Assembly: GCA_963741625.1 (NCBI GenBank)
Contig: CAVUIT010000009.1
Span: 434,001-498,000 of the forward strand
DNA: 64,000 bases
Reading direction: 5' to 3'
Source of the DNA: CAWBBA01 sp963741625
Lineage (GTDB): Bacteria; Desulfobacterota; Desulfomonilia; Desulfomonilales; Desulfomonilaceae
Positions 46,173 to 55,622 of this stretch are shown here, piece after piece. The notes beneath the pieces were generated by a model that worked only from the letters and a program-made list of their open reading frames with translations, searched no databases and was not told where the DNA came from. Each line of letters starts with the position of its first letter. The first letter of the stretch is position 1. Made by a program: the position numbers and the translations under genes.

Positions 46173-47006
46173 ATGAATATGGAGGCATCAGCAACCGTCG
46201 ATCTGGTCACCTACCATCGAGATGGGCATGTAGGCTTCATCACTCTTAACAGGCCCGAGAAGCGGAACGCCATGAGTGTCGCCCTGTGGAACGCCTTGGA
46301 CCAGGCCGTGGGTATGGCAGGAGAAGATCCCGAGGCGAGAGTAGTACTACTGCGGGGCTCCGGAAAATCCTTTTGCGCAGGTTTGGACCTAAGCCCTGAC
46401 AATGAGGTGATAGCCACGATCACCGGTCAAGCGACTGCTTCCCAAAAGGTGACCTTTTACAAGGAGGTCAAGCGCATTCAGGCAATCCACACACGGCTGG
46501 AACGTCTCTCGCAGCCCACGATTGCGGCAATTCACGGACACTGCCTCGGCGCGGGACTGGAACTTGCCCTGTGCTGCGACATACGTCTCTGTTCCGAGGA
46601 CACCGTGTTTGCCCTTCCCGAGGCTACGCTTGCCATCATCACAGATGTCGGTGGCCTCCAGCGTCTCCCCAAAGTGGTCGGGCAAGGGCATGCACGTGAA
46701 ATCGCTTTCCGGGGACACCGCTTTGACGCCCAGCATGCCCGCGCCATCAACCTGGTAAATGAAGTCTACGCTGATAAGGAAACCCTGGATGCCAAAGCTC
46801 TGGAGATGGCCCTGGAAATAGCGGGCAATCCGCCCCTCGCGGTCCAGGGCGCGAAGGACGTTTTCCTCTACAACGAAGAGGTCCCGATGGATCAGGCCCT
46901 GGACTACAATGCAGCCAGGTCCAGCATGATCATGCCCTCGAAAGATCTTTTTGAGGCCATGTCCTCATACCTGGAGAAACGAAAGGGGAAGTTCGAAGGC
47001 GCTTGA
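46173..47006 (+). CDS. Crotonase-family protein, probable delta(3,5)-delta(2,4)-dienoyl-CoA isomerase
   Basis: About 277 aa from the ATG at 46173, with AAGGAG upstream. Crotonase features: GFITLNRPEKRNAM, the oxyanion loops KSFCAGLDL and HGHCLGAGLELALCCD. The active-site residues follow mammalian ECH1 rather than simple hydratases: CCDIRLCS (Asp), LPEATLAI (Glu) and ITDVGGLQRLPKVVG (Asp). These three acids are used in dienoyl-CoA isomerisation during oxidation of unsaturated fatty acids. It is followed by a 2,4-dienoyl-CoA reductase-like gene, which supports this. Confidence 0.85.
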   Translation: MNMEASATVDLVTYHRDGHVGFITLNRPEKRNAMSVALWNALDQAVGMAGEDPEARVVLLRGSGKSFCAGLDLSPDNEVIATITGQATASQKVTFYKEVKRIQAIHTRLERLSQPTIAAIHGHCLGAGLELALCCDIRLCSEDTVFALPEATLAIITDVGGLQRLPKVVGQGHAREIAFRGHRFDAQHARAINLVNEVYADKETLDAKALEMALEIAGNPPLAVQGAKDVFLYNEEVPMDQALDYNAARSSMIMPSKDLFEAMSSYLEKRKGKFEGA

Positions 47007-47019
47007 TTCAGATCAGTTG

Positions 47020-47067
47020 GACCGGCATCTTGCCGGTCGCTCGAGATTGACCGGCAAGATGCCGGTC
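47020..47067. repeat. Inverted pair of GACCGGCATCTTGCCGGTC palindromes
   Basis: GACCGGCATCTTGCCGGTC (47020-47038) and its complement (47049-47067) lie head to head 10 bases apart, just after the isomerase stop. Either arm alone or the pair can form a strong hairpin, so it may stabilise or end the upstream transcript. It resembles the GCAAGATGCC core near 23035. Confidence 0.65.
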
Positions 47068-47190
47068 CTACCTTCCTCGTTCACGATGGTTACCTGTTTT
47101 CTTGCAATTGAAATTACTTGTCCGGAGCGAGCGTGCAAACGTGCACCACATAGTCATGCTTATAATCCTGAATTCAACCTGGAGGTTTCA

Positions 47191-49195
47191 TTGATTACCA
47201 AGCTGTTCGAACCGATATCCATAGGTCCCATGTCACTGTCCAACAGAGTTGTCATGACGGCCATGCACCTCAACTACACACCTAACGGAGAAGTTACCGA
47301 CCGCTTTATCGACTTCTACGCGACCCGTGCTCGCGGAGGCGCTGGACTGATCGTCATCGGCGGCGCGGAGATCAACGATCAGGCATCAGGTATCGATCTG
47401 ATGCTGTCCATCAAGGATGACCGTTACATCCCAGGGCTGCAAAGGTTTACCGAGGCTATTCATCAAAACGGATCCAAGGCCGCGGTGCAGTTGTACATGG
47501 CGGGCGCGTACTCCTTCTGTAGTATTAAAGGATTGCCGATCCTTGCTCCGTCCGAGTATACGAGCTATTTCACGCGGCAAGAAACCACGGCCATGACCTT
47601 GGACGATATCGAACGTGTCCAGCAGGATTTCGTGAAAGCCGCTAGGAGAGCTAAAGAGGCTGGTTTCGATGCTGTTGAAGTCCTGGCCTCGGCAGGTTAT
47701 CTCATCTGCCAGTTCCTCTCCCCCAAGACCAACAAGCGAGAAGACGAATACGGCGGTCCACTGGAAAACCGCATGCGTTTCGGGTTGGAAACCATCCGGC
47801 GTGTTCGGCAGGAAGTCGGCTCAGACATGGCTGTGATTGTTCGTGTGGCAGGGAATGATTTCGTACCCGACAGTCACACCAACCGCGAGGCGCGCGTGTT
47901 TGCCGCGGCCGTAGCAAGAGGCCGGTGCGGATTGCATCAACGTCACGGGGGGATGGCACGAGAGCCGAGTTCCACAGATAACCATGGATCTCCCTCAGGC
48001 AGGTTACGTGTACCTTGCACGTGGCATCAAAGAAAGTGTCGGGGTCCCGGTCATAGGGTGCAACAGGATCAACGATCCGTTCATTGCGGAAGAGGTGCTC
48101 CGGGAAGGCGTGGCAGATCTGGTCGGCGTTGCTCGAGGAATGCTGGCTGACCCTGAATTCGTGAACAAAGCACGCGAGGGGCGAGCAGATGAAATCCGCC
48201 GTTGCGTGGCCTGCAATCAGCGGTGCTTTGACCACGTGTTTCAATTGCTGCCGGTCGGTTGCATGGTAAATCCCCGATGTGGCCGGGAGAAGGAGACTGT
48301 CATCACACCGGCCGAGACACCCAAGAAGATCGTGGTGGCCGGTGCAGGGCCGGCTGGGTGCGAATTCGCTGTCACCGCGGCGCAACGAGGACATAAAGTC
48401 ATCCTTTGCGACAAGGAACAGCAGATCGGAGGCCAGGTAAGCTGGTCTGCGGATGCAACAGATAAGCGCGATTTTCACTATCTGTTCGACTACTATCGGG
48501 CAGTTTTACCCAAGCACAGGGTGGAAGTGCGTACCGGGACTGAGGTCACCTCTGAGCTAGTGGCCGGGGAAAAGCCCGACCTGGTGGTCGTTGCCACGGG
48601 CGCGGCCCCGTTCAAGCCGCCCATAGAGGCCGTGGAAGCCCCTAACGTATTTCAGGCATGGGATGTCTTGAAGGGAAAGGTTCAGACAGGGTCGAACGTG
48701 GTGGTGGTCGGCGGAGGATCGGTCGGTCTTGAAACCGCGGTTTTCCTGGCCTCAAAAGGGACAATTTCCCCGAACCAGGTCTATTTTCTCATGCTGCACC
48801 AGGCAGAATCGCCCGAAGTGCTCCGTGACCTCATGCTCAAGGGCGTAAAGAGGGTCACGGTTATCGAAATGGCGCGGCGGATCGGTCAGGACATCGGGCC
48901 TTCCACAAGGTGGGTGCTTCTCAAAGAACTGCAAATGAGAGGCGTGGAAATAGTGACCGAGGCCACAATGAAGGATATCACTCCGGAAAAGGTGGTCTAC
49001 ACTGATTCCAAGGGGAACGACGTTACAATACCCGCTGACTCGGTCGTGCTTGCAATGGGGTCGCGGCCGGAGAATTCCCTCAGCCGAAAACTTGAACAAG
49101 CAGGCGTGAATGTGAGCGTCATCGGCGATGCCAAGAAGGTCGGGCGCATAGGCAGCGCCCTGGATGACGGCTTTGCCCTGGCTTGCGAGGTGTAG
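47191..49195 (+). CDS. 2,4-dienoyl-CoA reductase / old-yellow-enzyme-type NADH:flavin oxidoreductase (one frameshift)
   Basis: A TTG start at 47191 is set by GGAGG five bases upstream. The FMN barrel (LFEPISIGPMSLSNRVVM, GYLICQFLSPKTNKREDEYGG) breaks near 47916-47917, where one extra A shifts the frame; after correction it continues EAGADCINVTGGWHES and gives about 667 aa, the size of FadH. A [4Fe-4S] motif CVACNQRC...CMVNP and FAD/NAD domains (VVAGAGPAGCE, VVVGGGSVGLETA) follow. The FAD part holds an insertion (about GTISPNQVYFLMLHQAES) seen in 2-enoate reductase-type members, so a 2-enoate reductase is an alternative. Confidence 0.85.
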
Positions 49196-49208
49196 GAAGG
49201 CAGGAATC

Positions 49209-49241
49209 GGGGAGGACCTTCTTGCGAAGAAGGTCCTCCCC
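49209..49241. terminator. Perfect 15-bp palindrome with 3-base loop (repeat family; possible bidirectional terminator)
   Basis: GGGGAGGACCTTCTT (49209-49223), GCG loop, then the exact complement (49227-49241), 14 bases after the reductase stop. No T-run follows. A relative of the hairpin and its flank (CCGAACCCCTC...AAGAACTC) recurs, inverted, at 59280-59455, so it is also a dispersed repeat. The remainder of the gap 49196-49584 has no gene. Confidence 0.5.
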
Positions 49242-49465
49242 GAACCCCTCTCCAAGAACTCCTAACATTTGCCGGGGTCGTCATTTCTCCTGCGGAAAAA
49301 TGGCGATCCCGGCAAGCGTTAGATCCTCATGTGTGGACTCAGGAGAATCTTCTGCACAAGAGGCTTCACCCATCTCACCGGCTTTGAATGCGAATTCCTG
49401 TCAGGAGTGCGAGCAGGCGAATCTGAAGGGGATGCGAGCAGGATGAGGAGAACACACCTGGAGCC

Positions 49466-49490
49466 ACGGATGTGCGAAGCTCATCCGTGC
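49466..49490. repeat. CACGGATG...CATCCGTG hairpin repeat, copy 1
   Basis: CACGGATG at 49466-49473 and CATCCGTG at 49483-49490 form an 8-bp stem with a short loop. The same arms recur at 53117-53151 and 53238-53264, with a variant at 53519-53552. Confidence 0.65.
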
Positions 49491-49584
49491 CGGTGCGCGG
49501 GAATGATGGCCAAGAGGGCAGTTCCGGGTTGAGAGACAATTCTTGGAGGAACTGGCAGTGTGAGGGCAGCAGGCTCGATTACGT

Positions 49585-52500
49585 TCAAAAAGATATCAGT
49601 TCGATCAGGTCTTGTCGTGAGAAGTGTTTAAGAAGGGATTTGTCGTCTTCTTTGACCACCGACTCCATGAGCCGCCTCTTCTTCGATATGATGGAGTCGA
49701 TCTTTTCTTCCAGCGTGTTTTCCGTGATGAGTTTGAAGACCTGAACTCCTCGTCTCTGGCCGATCCTGTGGACCCTGTCTGTGGCCTGCTCTTCCCTGGC
49801 AGAATTCCACCATCGATCGTAATGGATCACTACCGAGCCGCCGGTCAGATCGATTCCCAGACCTGAAGCCCTCAGCGATGCGCTGAAAACCATGCAGTTC
49901 GGATCGGTATTAAAACGTTTCACCGGTTCAGAGCGATTCCTCGTATGGCCTTTGATGGTCGCGAAATCGATTCCACGATCGGACAGGAAGGACTCTATTA
50001 GTGCCAGCATCTTCACGTACTGGCTGAACACCACCACTTTCTGGCCCGATCCGAGGCTCTCCTCCAGGAGTTCAACGAAGAGGTCCCACTTTCCCGAAGT
50101 GTATTTGCCGTAATTCTTTGTCTCCCCTTCCAGCATGGCCGGGTGATTACAGATCTGCTTCAGGTAGTTGAGGACCGAAAAAATATGCATGTACGGGACT
50201 TTTTGGTCCGGATCCTTCAACGCCTGCACGAGGCTTTGGCCCCGATTGTTCACAACATCCCTGTAAAAGCGAATCTGATCCTCGCTCAAAGCGCAGCGTC
50301 GGATATCTTCGATCTTGGGCGGAAGCTCTTTAAGCACCTGCTCTTTTTTACGCCTCAACGTGAATGGCTGGATCATGCGGGAGAGCTTGTCCTTGGTGGC
50401 ACGGTCCGAGACTTCCTCGATGGGGAAGCGGAAATGGTCCTCGAACAAGGAATCCGACATCAGATATCCGGGAAGAATTATGTCGAATAGCGATTTCAGG
50501 TCGGTAACACTGTTTTCAATAGGTGTTCCTGTGAGCCCTACGGTGCAGGCGGATTCCAGCGCCTTCACGGCAGCGTATGTCTTGGTAGACTTATTCTTGA
50601 CCGCTTGAATTTCGTCGAGGACGATCAGATCGAAGCGGAACTCGGAGAGCATCTCTATGTCACGCAAGGCGATGCCGTACGAAGTAATAATGAGAGGGTG
50701 TTCCTCGAAGCCTTCCTGGAACGAGCGGTCTGTACCATGGTAAACATACGGGTCTAGGTAAGGACAGAATTCCACAACCTTGTCCTTCCAGTGGCTAAGA
50801 ACCGTTGTAGGACACACCACCAGGAAACGAATTTTATCGGGACGTTTGGCCAGATGATGAACCAGTCCTGTCATGAGGGCCATTACTTGATGCGTCTTGC
50901 CCAGACCCATATCGTCGCACAAGAGTCCTGAAAAGCCGTTTTGATAGAGGAACCAGAGCCAGCCGTAACCGTTCTTCTGGTATCCTCTAAGCTTCCCTTT
51001 CATCGCCCTGATGGCCGGCAAGCGCCCGGGAGGTCTGAGCATTTCCAGGGCCTCGAACCACTCCTTGATCCGGGCAGATGAGAATCGTTTTTCCAAGCGA
51101 TCGTGAAACGCAAGGAATCGGAGATAGTCGGTGCGTCCTATAGTGAGCGTATTTCCATGGATCAGAGCCTGGTCGTCGAGCCCGTCCATCCAGGAGAATT
51201 CCGTGGACATCGTGTCAATCCACTTTTCTCCTTTAACGAGAAAGCGTTTGTTGTTTCGTCTCGCCTGGAAAATCTCCCGGAAAGACATTTGGAATGCGCC
51301 GAAATCGTAGTTTATTTCCAGCTCGACCCCTTCGTCACTGAACTCTTTGTGGTCCACCGTTACCCGTTCGTAGTTCTCGACAATCTCGTGGTCCAGGAGG
51401 CTGCTGTCTATGACCACTGATGGGTCCGCACTGAGCACGTCGCGATACTCTTTCAGAAAAGGAGTGACCTTTTCAGGGGGCACCATCATTTTCTTCTGCG
51501 GAGAGAAGTAATCAGCCGGCAGACCGCTCGTGTGTGAGGCAATCCTGAAGAATCCCCAATCCGGAAAGAAATAATACCGGCCGAATAATTGTTGCTCGAT
51601 GGTGGTGCGATCCAGGTAAGCCTCTGAGGGGTCGGCATCGGGGTCAGGATTCTCTACTACCGGCGTTATACTGAGGAACGACGATTCAGAGAGGTTTACC
51701 TGATATCCGGTCTTGAGAGGCTTGGAGTGTATCAGAAGATCATCACCAATGACCGCCTTGTTCTCACCCATCTCTATGATCGTCCCGATCAGAGGTCTTG
51801 GCGGCACAAGGCGGAGGATAACGGCCTCTTCCTCATCAAGGGCCTCTACGGTCAGTTCTTGCTTGTACTCCAGGAAACGGAAATTGAAGGTCCCTCCACT
51901 ACGTCCCGCGACCAGGAAGCCCACCTTGGCGATTCGATGCCAGACGCTGTCTTCAAGATGCTGGCGGACGGACTTGACCCCTCTTCGGTTGATCTCCTCT
52001 TCTGAATCCGAATATTGCCAGGGACGGCGGCGCAGCGAAGGGACGTTCGGATCTTTGAGCTTCTTCCCGTACATTCGCCTGAACAGGGTCGCATCGATAT
52101 CGCGCCGAATTATGTCGAAGAATTCGTGAAGGAATTCCTCCACCAACCGTTCGCCGGGTATGAACGCAAGAATCTCGTGTTGATTACGGTCGGAGAAGCT
52201 TATTCGGAGCCCCTCGCCTCCATGATTCACTTGTGTCTTGAAGCCGAGTGTAGAATCCCCGAAGTTTTTGTAACCGAACCAGCCGATCTCATGCCAAAAG
52301 CTATCTTTGAAGTCCTCGCCAAGGGAGCGCAGAGCGCCTGTTTCCGGGTCGGGCCTAAGAATGTATCTGATGAAAGAGACTATGTGGTGGCAGTAGGTGC
52401 GAGTACAGGACCGGAAGCAACTACAGGTGGCCCTCTTTAGGATTTTGGTTTCAGGGTGGAGTGAGATGTGGACATTGACCCCTTTCCCGGACGAATCGGT

Positions 52501-52680
52501 GACGAGGCCGAAGTAAGATTCTCTTCCGAAGTTAATATGTGAAATTCGCGAACTCTCTGCCAGCCGGAGACCCTTGTCTATAATTTCCGAGTTAAATTGC
52601 TCTGTTATTGCTGTAGGAAGCTCCCCCCCTTTGCTTACAGAGGAGACATTTTTCTTCAATTGTATTACTTTTCCAAACAC
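49585..52680 (-). CDS. SNF2-family DEAD-box-type helicase with SWIM zinc finger
   Basis: 1031 aa. A GTG start at 52680 with GGAG upstream. An N-terminal SWIM zinc finger (CSCFRSCTRTYCHHI, about residues 88-103) is followed by a middle SNF2-associated region, then the ATPase core: DDMGLGKTHQ (Walker A), VLDEIQ (motif II, DEIQ rather than DEAH), LTGTPIENS, and the C-terminal lobe with SASLRASGLGIDLTGG and DRVHRIGQRRGVQVFKL. It is a DNA/nucleoprotein-remodelling translocase in the RapA/HepA group. No restriction, phage-defence or recombination partner lies beside it; it is flanked by repeats. Confidence 0.92.
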   Translation of the reverse strand: MFGKVIQLKKNVSSVSKGGELPTAITEQFNSEIIDKGLRLAESSRISHINFGRESYFGLVTDSSGKGVNVHISLHPETKILKRATCSCFRSCTRTYCHHIVSFIRYILRPDPETGALRSLGEDFKDSFWHEIGWFGYKNFGDSTLGFKTQVNHGGEGLRISFSDRNQHEILAFIPGERLVEEFLHEFFDIIRRDIDATLFRRMYGKKLKDPNVPSLRRRPWQYSDSEEEINRRGVKSVRQHLEDSVWHRIAKVGFLVAGRSGGTFNFRFLEYKQELTVEALDEEEAVILRLVPPRPLIGTIIEMGENKAVIGDDLLIHSKPLKTGYQVNLSESSFLSITPVVENPDPDADPSEAYLDRTTIEQQLFGRYYFFPDWGFFRIASHTSGLPADYFSPQKKMMVPPEKVTPFLKEYRDVLSADPSVVIDSSLLDHEIVENYERVTVDHKEFSDEGVELEINYDFGAFQMSFREIFQARRNNKRFLVKGEKWIDTMSTEFSWMDGLDDQALIHGNTLTIGRTDYLRFLAFHDRLEKRFSSARIKEWFEALEMLRPPGRLPAIRAMKGKLRGYQKNGYGWLWFLYQNGFSGLLCDDMGLGKTHQVMALMTGLVHHLAKRPDKIRFLVVCPTTVLSHWKDKVVEFCPYLDPYVYHGTDRSFQEGFEEHPLIITSYGIALRDIEMLSEFRFDLIVLDEIQAVKNKSTKTYAAVKALESACTVGLTGTPIENSVTDLKSLFDIILPGYLMSDSLFEDHFRFPIEEVSDRATKDKLSRMIQPFTLRRKKEQVLKELPPKIEDIRRCALSEDQIRFYRDVVNNRGQSLVQALKDPDQKVPYMHIFSVLNYLKQICNHPAMLEGETKNYGKYTSGKWDLFVELLEESLGSGQKVVVFSQYVKMLALIESFLSDRGIDFATIKGHTRNRSEPVKRFNTDPNCMVFSASLRASGLGIDLTGGSVVIHYDRWWNSAREEQATDRVHRIGQRRGVQVFKLITENTLEEKIDSIISKKRRLMESVVKEDDKSLLKHFSRQDLIELISF

Positions 52681-52725
52681 TTAAAACTCCTACGCCCACA
52701 CCCCCAACCTACAAATAACGAGGCG

Positions 52726-52754
52726 TGGATATCACAACAAAATTGGGTTGTCAA
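52726..52754 (-). promoter_or_regulatory. Predicted promoter of the SNF2 gene
   Basis: Minus strand: perfect TTGACA (52754-52749), 17 bases, TATCCA (52731-52726). It lies in an AT-rich stretch, with a leader of about 39 bases to the GTG at 52680. Confidence 0.45.
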
Positions 52755-53020
52755 CACTAAAAGATAAATCTAGTTATCAAATACAACACGGTTTAATAAA
52801 GGGTTTATTAGGTTTAGATTACTATATGGGTTAATTTAGTCATCATGGCTTGGAAGCTTCGCGAAAGTAACTACGGAATCGCCAGAGTCCCTGTCGAGTC
52901 CGTTCCTGGGACCGAGGCCAATGCTGTTGACTTAGGCCGCCTGCCCTTGTTGTAGGGGCATCCCGCCCAGGCGGGACCGTGCCCCTGCGGCTGAAGAACT
53001 CGGCCGCGTGTGTGTGATGA

Positions 53021-53040
53021 GGGCACGGCATGCCGTGCCC
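53021..53040. repeat. Perfect 20-bp palindrome GGGCACGGCATGCCGTGCCC
   Basis: The 20-base sequence equals its own complement. A less perfect relative with GGGGCATCCCGCC / GGCGGGACCGTGCCCC arms lies just before it (52955-52987). Both are of the REP-like kind common between genes. Confidence 0.7.
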
Positions 53041-53116
53041 CTACCGTCATTCCGGCAAACCACCATGACCTGTCAGTCACAACGGAAGATGAAAGTGCGG
53101 CGATAGAGTCTGGTGC

Positions 53117-53552
53117 CACGGATGCGTTCCGCTCCGCGGGACTCATCCGTGCTTGCTTGGTATTGCTTTATGGCCGACAGACGCAGGTCCAGTGAGGCAT
53201 CCTAATGCTGTGGACGTACTGCCGGACCCGGTCCCGGCACGGATGAGCCTTCGGCACATCCGTGGCACCAGATTTCCGTCGACTCCTGCACAATGGGCAC
53301 GCGCCTGATTCACGATCTTGAACACGAGTACCAATCAGATAGAATAACGGGTCGTATTGGAGGCTTTGGACAGGCATAGACAAAAATTTGTTAGCAGACG
53401 CTGGGACCTGAATGTATAGTGGACGATGCCCTACTCCGCAGGCTTCTCCGCGGAGCATCCCGACAATGGTGTTAGTATTGATTCCACGGATGTGCGGTCA
53501 GGGTCGTTTGTAAACGGATGAATCCCGCGTGCCGCGCAGGATTCATCCGTGG
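53117..53552. repeat. Cluster of CACGGATG/CATCCGTG hairpin repeats
   Basis: Arms CACGGATG...CATCCGTG occur at 53117-53151 and 53238-53264, and a variant (ATGAATCC...GGATTCAT followed by CCGTGG) at 53519-53552. The loops contain GCGTTCCGCTCCGCG or GCCTTCGGC-type secondary palindromes. The whole gap 52681-53623 (about 940 bases) holds these repeats, the palindrome at 53021 and no recognisable gene. Confidence 0.65.
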
Positions 53553-53623
53553 CACTAATGCAGGACGAGTGTGCGTCTGAGCTGTACGGCTGTAACTGGG
53601 TCCGAGAAGGCTAGAGCTTAGTC

Positions 53624-54661
53624 ATGAAGAAAAAAATAATACCCGTACTGGTATTTTTGGTGGTGATCAGTGTGGTAGCCGGTTGGCTTCATTTCAAAGG
53701 CAATGGAGATACGGAGGGAAGGGTCTTCGTCAGTGGCAACATTGAGGCCACAGAGGTTGATTTGTCCTTCAGAATTGCCGGACAAATCAAAACTCTGCCG
53801 ATTGAAGAGGGTGACCGCGTACAGAAGGGCCAGGCCGTCGCCACCCTTGATACCGACACTCTCCTTGCTCTAAGGGGCGCGGCCCAGGCCGAAATTGGCA
53901 ACGCACGCGCGGTGCTGGATCAGTTGGAAGAAGGGACGCGTACCGAGGAGATCGAACAGGCGCGAGCCATGCACAAGTCTGCTCAGAGCAGGCTGAAGAA
54001 CGCGCAAGCTGAATACGACCGCTACGTTCCCCTGTTAAGGGAAAAAGCCATCTCTGCTTCCACATTTGACACCAAGGAGACTGCCCTCAGGGTCGCGACG
54101 GAAGAATTCAACAATGCCGCGGAACGGCTGAAACAGTTCGAGAAAGGACCCAGAGAGCAGGAAATTAGGGCAGGCCGAGCGCGGTTGGAAAAGGCCGAGT
54201 TTGACTTGAAAAGGATCGAACTGGACATAGAGCACTCGATTCTTCAGACTCCAGTCTCTGCAGTAGTGCTGGTCAAATCAAATGAACTGGGCGAGGTGGT
54301 TCTTCCGGGAGCTACGGTTGCAACCGTTGCAGCGATCGATGAAGTCTGGCTCAAAGGGTACGTGGGAGAGCAGAACCTTGGCAAGATAAAACTGGGCCAA
54401 AAGGCGGAAATCACCACAGACACGTATCCCAACAAGGTCTACCCCGGTGTAGTAACCTTCATCTCTTCCAGGGCCGAGTTCACGCCAAAAAACGTGCAGA
54501 CGAAGGAAGAAAGAGTCAAGCAGGTTTACCGGGTAAAAATCACGATTAAAAATCCGAACCAGGAGTTGAAGATCGGGATGCCCGCGGAAGGCTACATTCT
54601 AGTTGACATTGAACCGCCCAAGAAAGGGGGACCACGGACACTTGGGAAGCCCGCGTCTTGA
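53624..54661 (+). CDS. HlyD/YbhG-type membrane-fusion protein of an ABC exporter
   Basis: 345 aa: an N-terminal anchor (IIPVLVFLVVISVVAGWLHF), GNIEATEVDLSFRIAGQI (biotinyl/lipoyl half), a coiled-coil hairpin from about residue 95 to 195, the second half LQTPVSAVVLVKSNELGEVVLPG and a beta-barrel domain. It is the YbhG/EmrA-like periplasmic adaptor. It is the first gene of a five-gene exporter operon and its end overlaps the first ATPase gene. Confidence 0.9.
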   Translation: MKKKIIPVLVFLVVISVVAGWLHFKGNGDTEGRVFVSGNIEATEVDLSFRIAGQIKTLPIEEGDRVQKGQAVATLDTDTLLALRGAAQAEIGNARAVLDQLEEGTRTEEIEQARAMHKSAQSRLKNAQAEYDRYVPLLREKAISASTFDTKETALRVATEEFNNAAERLKQFEKGPREQEIRAGRARLEKAEFDLKRIELDIEHSILQTPVSAVVLVKSNELGEVVLPGATVATVAAIDEVWLKGYVGEQNLGKIKLGQKAEITTDTYPNKVYPGVVTFISSRAEFTPKNVQTKEERVKQVYRVKITIKNPNQELKIGMPAEGYILVDIEPPKKGGPRTLGKPAS

Positions 54662-55613
54662 ACAAGCGAGTTCCGGACTCATAATACAGACTGAAAACCT
54701 CTGCCGTGATTTCGGTGAAACCAAGGCTGTGAGGGACCTCAACCTGGAGGTGAAGCAGGGAGAGCTTTTCGGGATCGTAGGACCTGACGGAGCGGGCAAG
54801 ACCACCACCATGCGAATGCTCGCGGGAATTCTCGAACCTACATCCGGCCGGGCATGGGTGGACGGGATTTCCGTGGTGGATGATCCGGAAGGCATAAAAG
54901 AGCATCTCGCTTACATGCCTCAGCGTTTCGGGCTGTATGCAGATCTTACCGTAATAGAGAACCTGATCTTCTATGCGGACCTCTTTCAAGTGCCCAAGAA
55001 AGAGCGGTCCGGCCGGATTGAGCTGTTGTTCGGCTTCAGCCGGTTGGGTCCGTTCAAGGACCGGCTAGCGGGAGCCTTGTCCGGAGGTATGAAGCAGAAA
55101 TTAGGGCTTGCTTGTGCACTGATTCACTCGCCGAGACTTCTCCTTCTGGATGAACCCACCAACGGGGTTGACCCGGTTTCTCGCCGCGATTTCTGGAGAA
55201 TCCTCTATGACCTTCTAAAAGAAGGGATATCCATTCTCGTCACCACTGCATATCTGGATGAGGCAGAGAGGACTAATCGAGTAGGCTTGATGCATCACGG
55301 CTCTATAATTCAAATGGGTGAGCCTCGCGCGCTCAAGGAGATGGTCAAGGGAGTCGTCATCGAATTGATTGCCTCCGACACAAGCGGCTCACGGGACCTG
55401 CTCTCCAAAATGCCCGGTGTGGTGGATGTAAATATTTTCGGTGAAGGGCTTCACGTGCGCTTCAACGAGGAATCGGAAGCAGAGGTCATCCGCAAAAGGC
55501 TCAAGGAAGAGGGGATCCAAATCCATTCATTGAAGAGAATTTCTCCTACGATAGAAGACGCTTTTCTTTCGCTGATCCCGAAGGGCCCAAGGTCCAAAGA
55601 AGAAAATGGATAG
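54642..55613 (+). CDS. ABC exporter ATPase 1
   Basis: ATP-binding subunit of a drug- or lipid-type ABC exporter. Walker A GPDGAGKTTT, Q-loop YMPQRFG, signature LSGGMKQKLGLA, Walker B LLLLDEPTNGVD and the H-loop region with TTAYLDEAER, where the usual H-loop histidine is replaced by Ala/Tyr (TTAY). The C-terminal extension is typical of CcmA/YhhJ-type subunits. The start is uncertain: TTG at 54642 (GGGGG upstream) or TTG at 54603; both overlap the adaptor gene. Confidence 0.88.
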   Translation: MGSPRLEQASSGLIIQTENLCRDFGETKAVRDLNLEVKQGELFGIVGPDGAGKTTTMRMLAGILEPTSGRAWVDGISVVDDPEGIKEHLAYMPQRFGLYADLTVIENLIFYADLFQVPKKERSGRIELLFGFSRLGPFKDRLAGALSGGMKQKLGLACALIHSPRLLLLDEPTNGVDPVSRRDFWRILYDLLKEGISILVTTAYLDEAERTNRVGLMHHGSIIQMGEPRALKEMVKGVVIELIASDTSGSRDLLSKMPGVVDVNIFGEGLHVRFNEESEAEVIRKRLKEEGIQIHSLKRISPTIEDAFLSLIPKGPRSKEENG

Positions 55614-55622
55614 AGGGAGCAG

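Noticed and set aside
52690..53623. Possible CRISPR array in the repeat-rich gap
   Set aside because: The repeats are irregularly spaced hairpins without constant spacers, and no cas gene is present.
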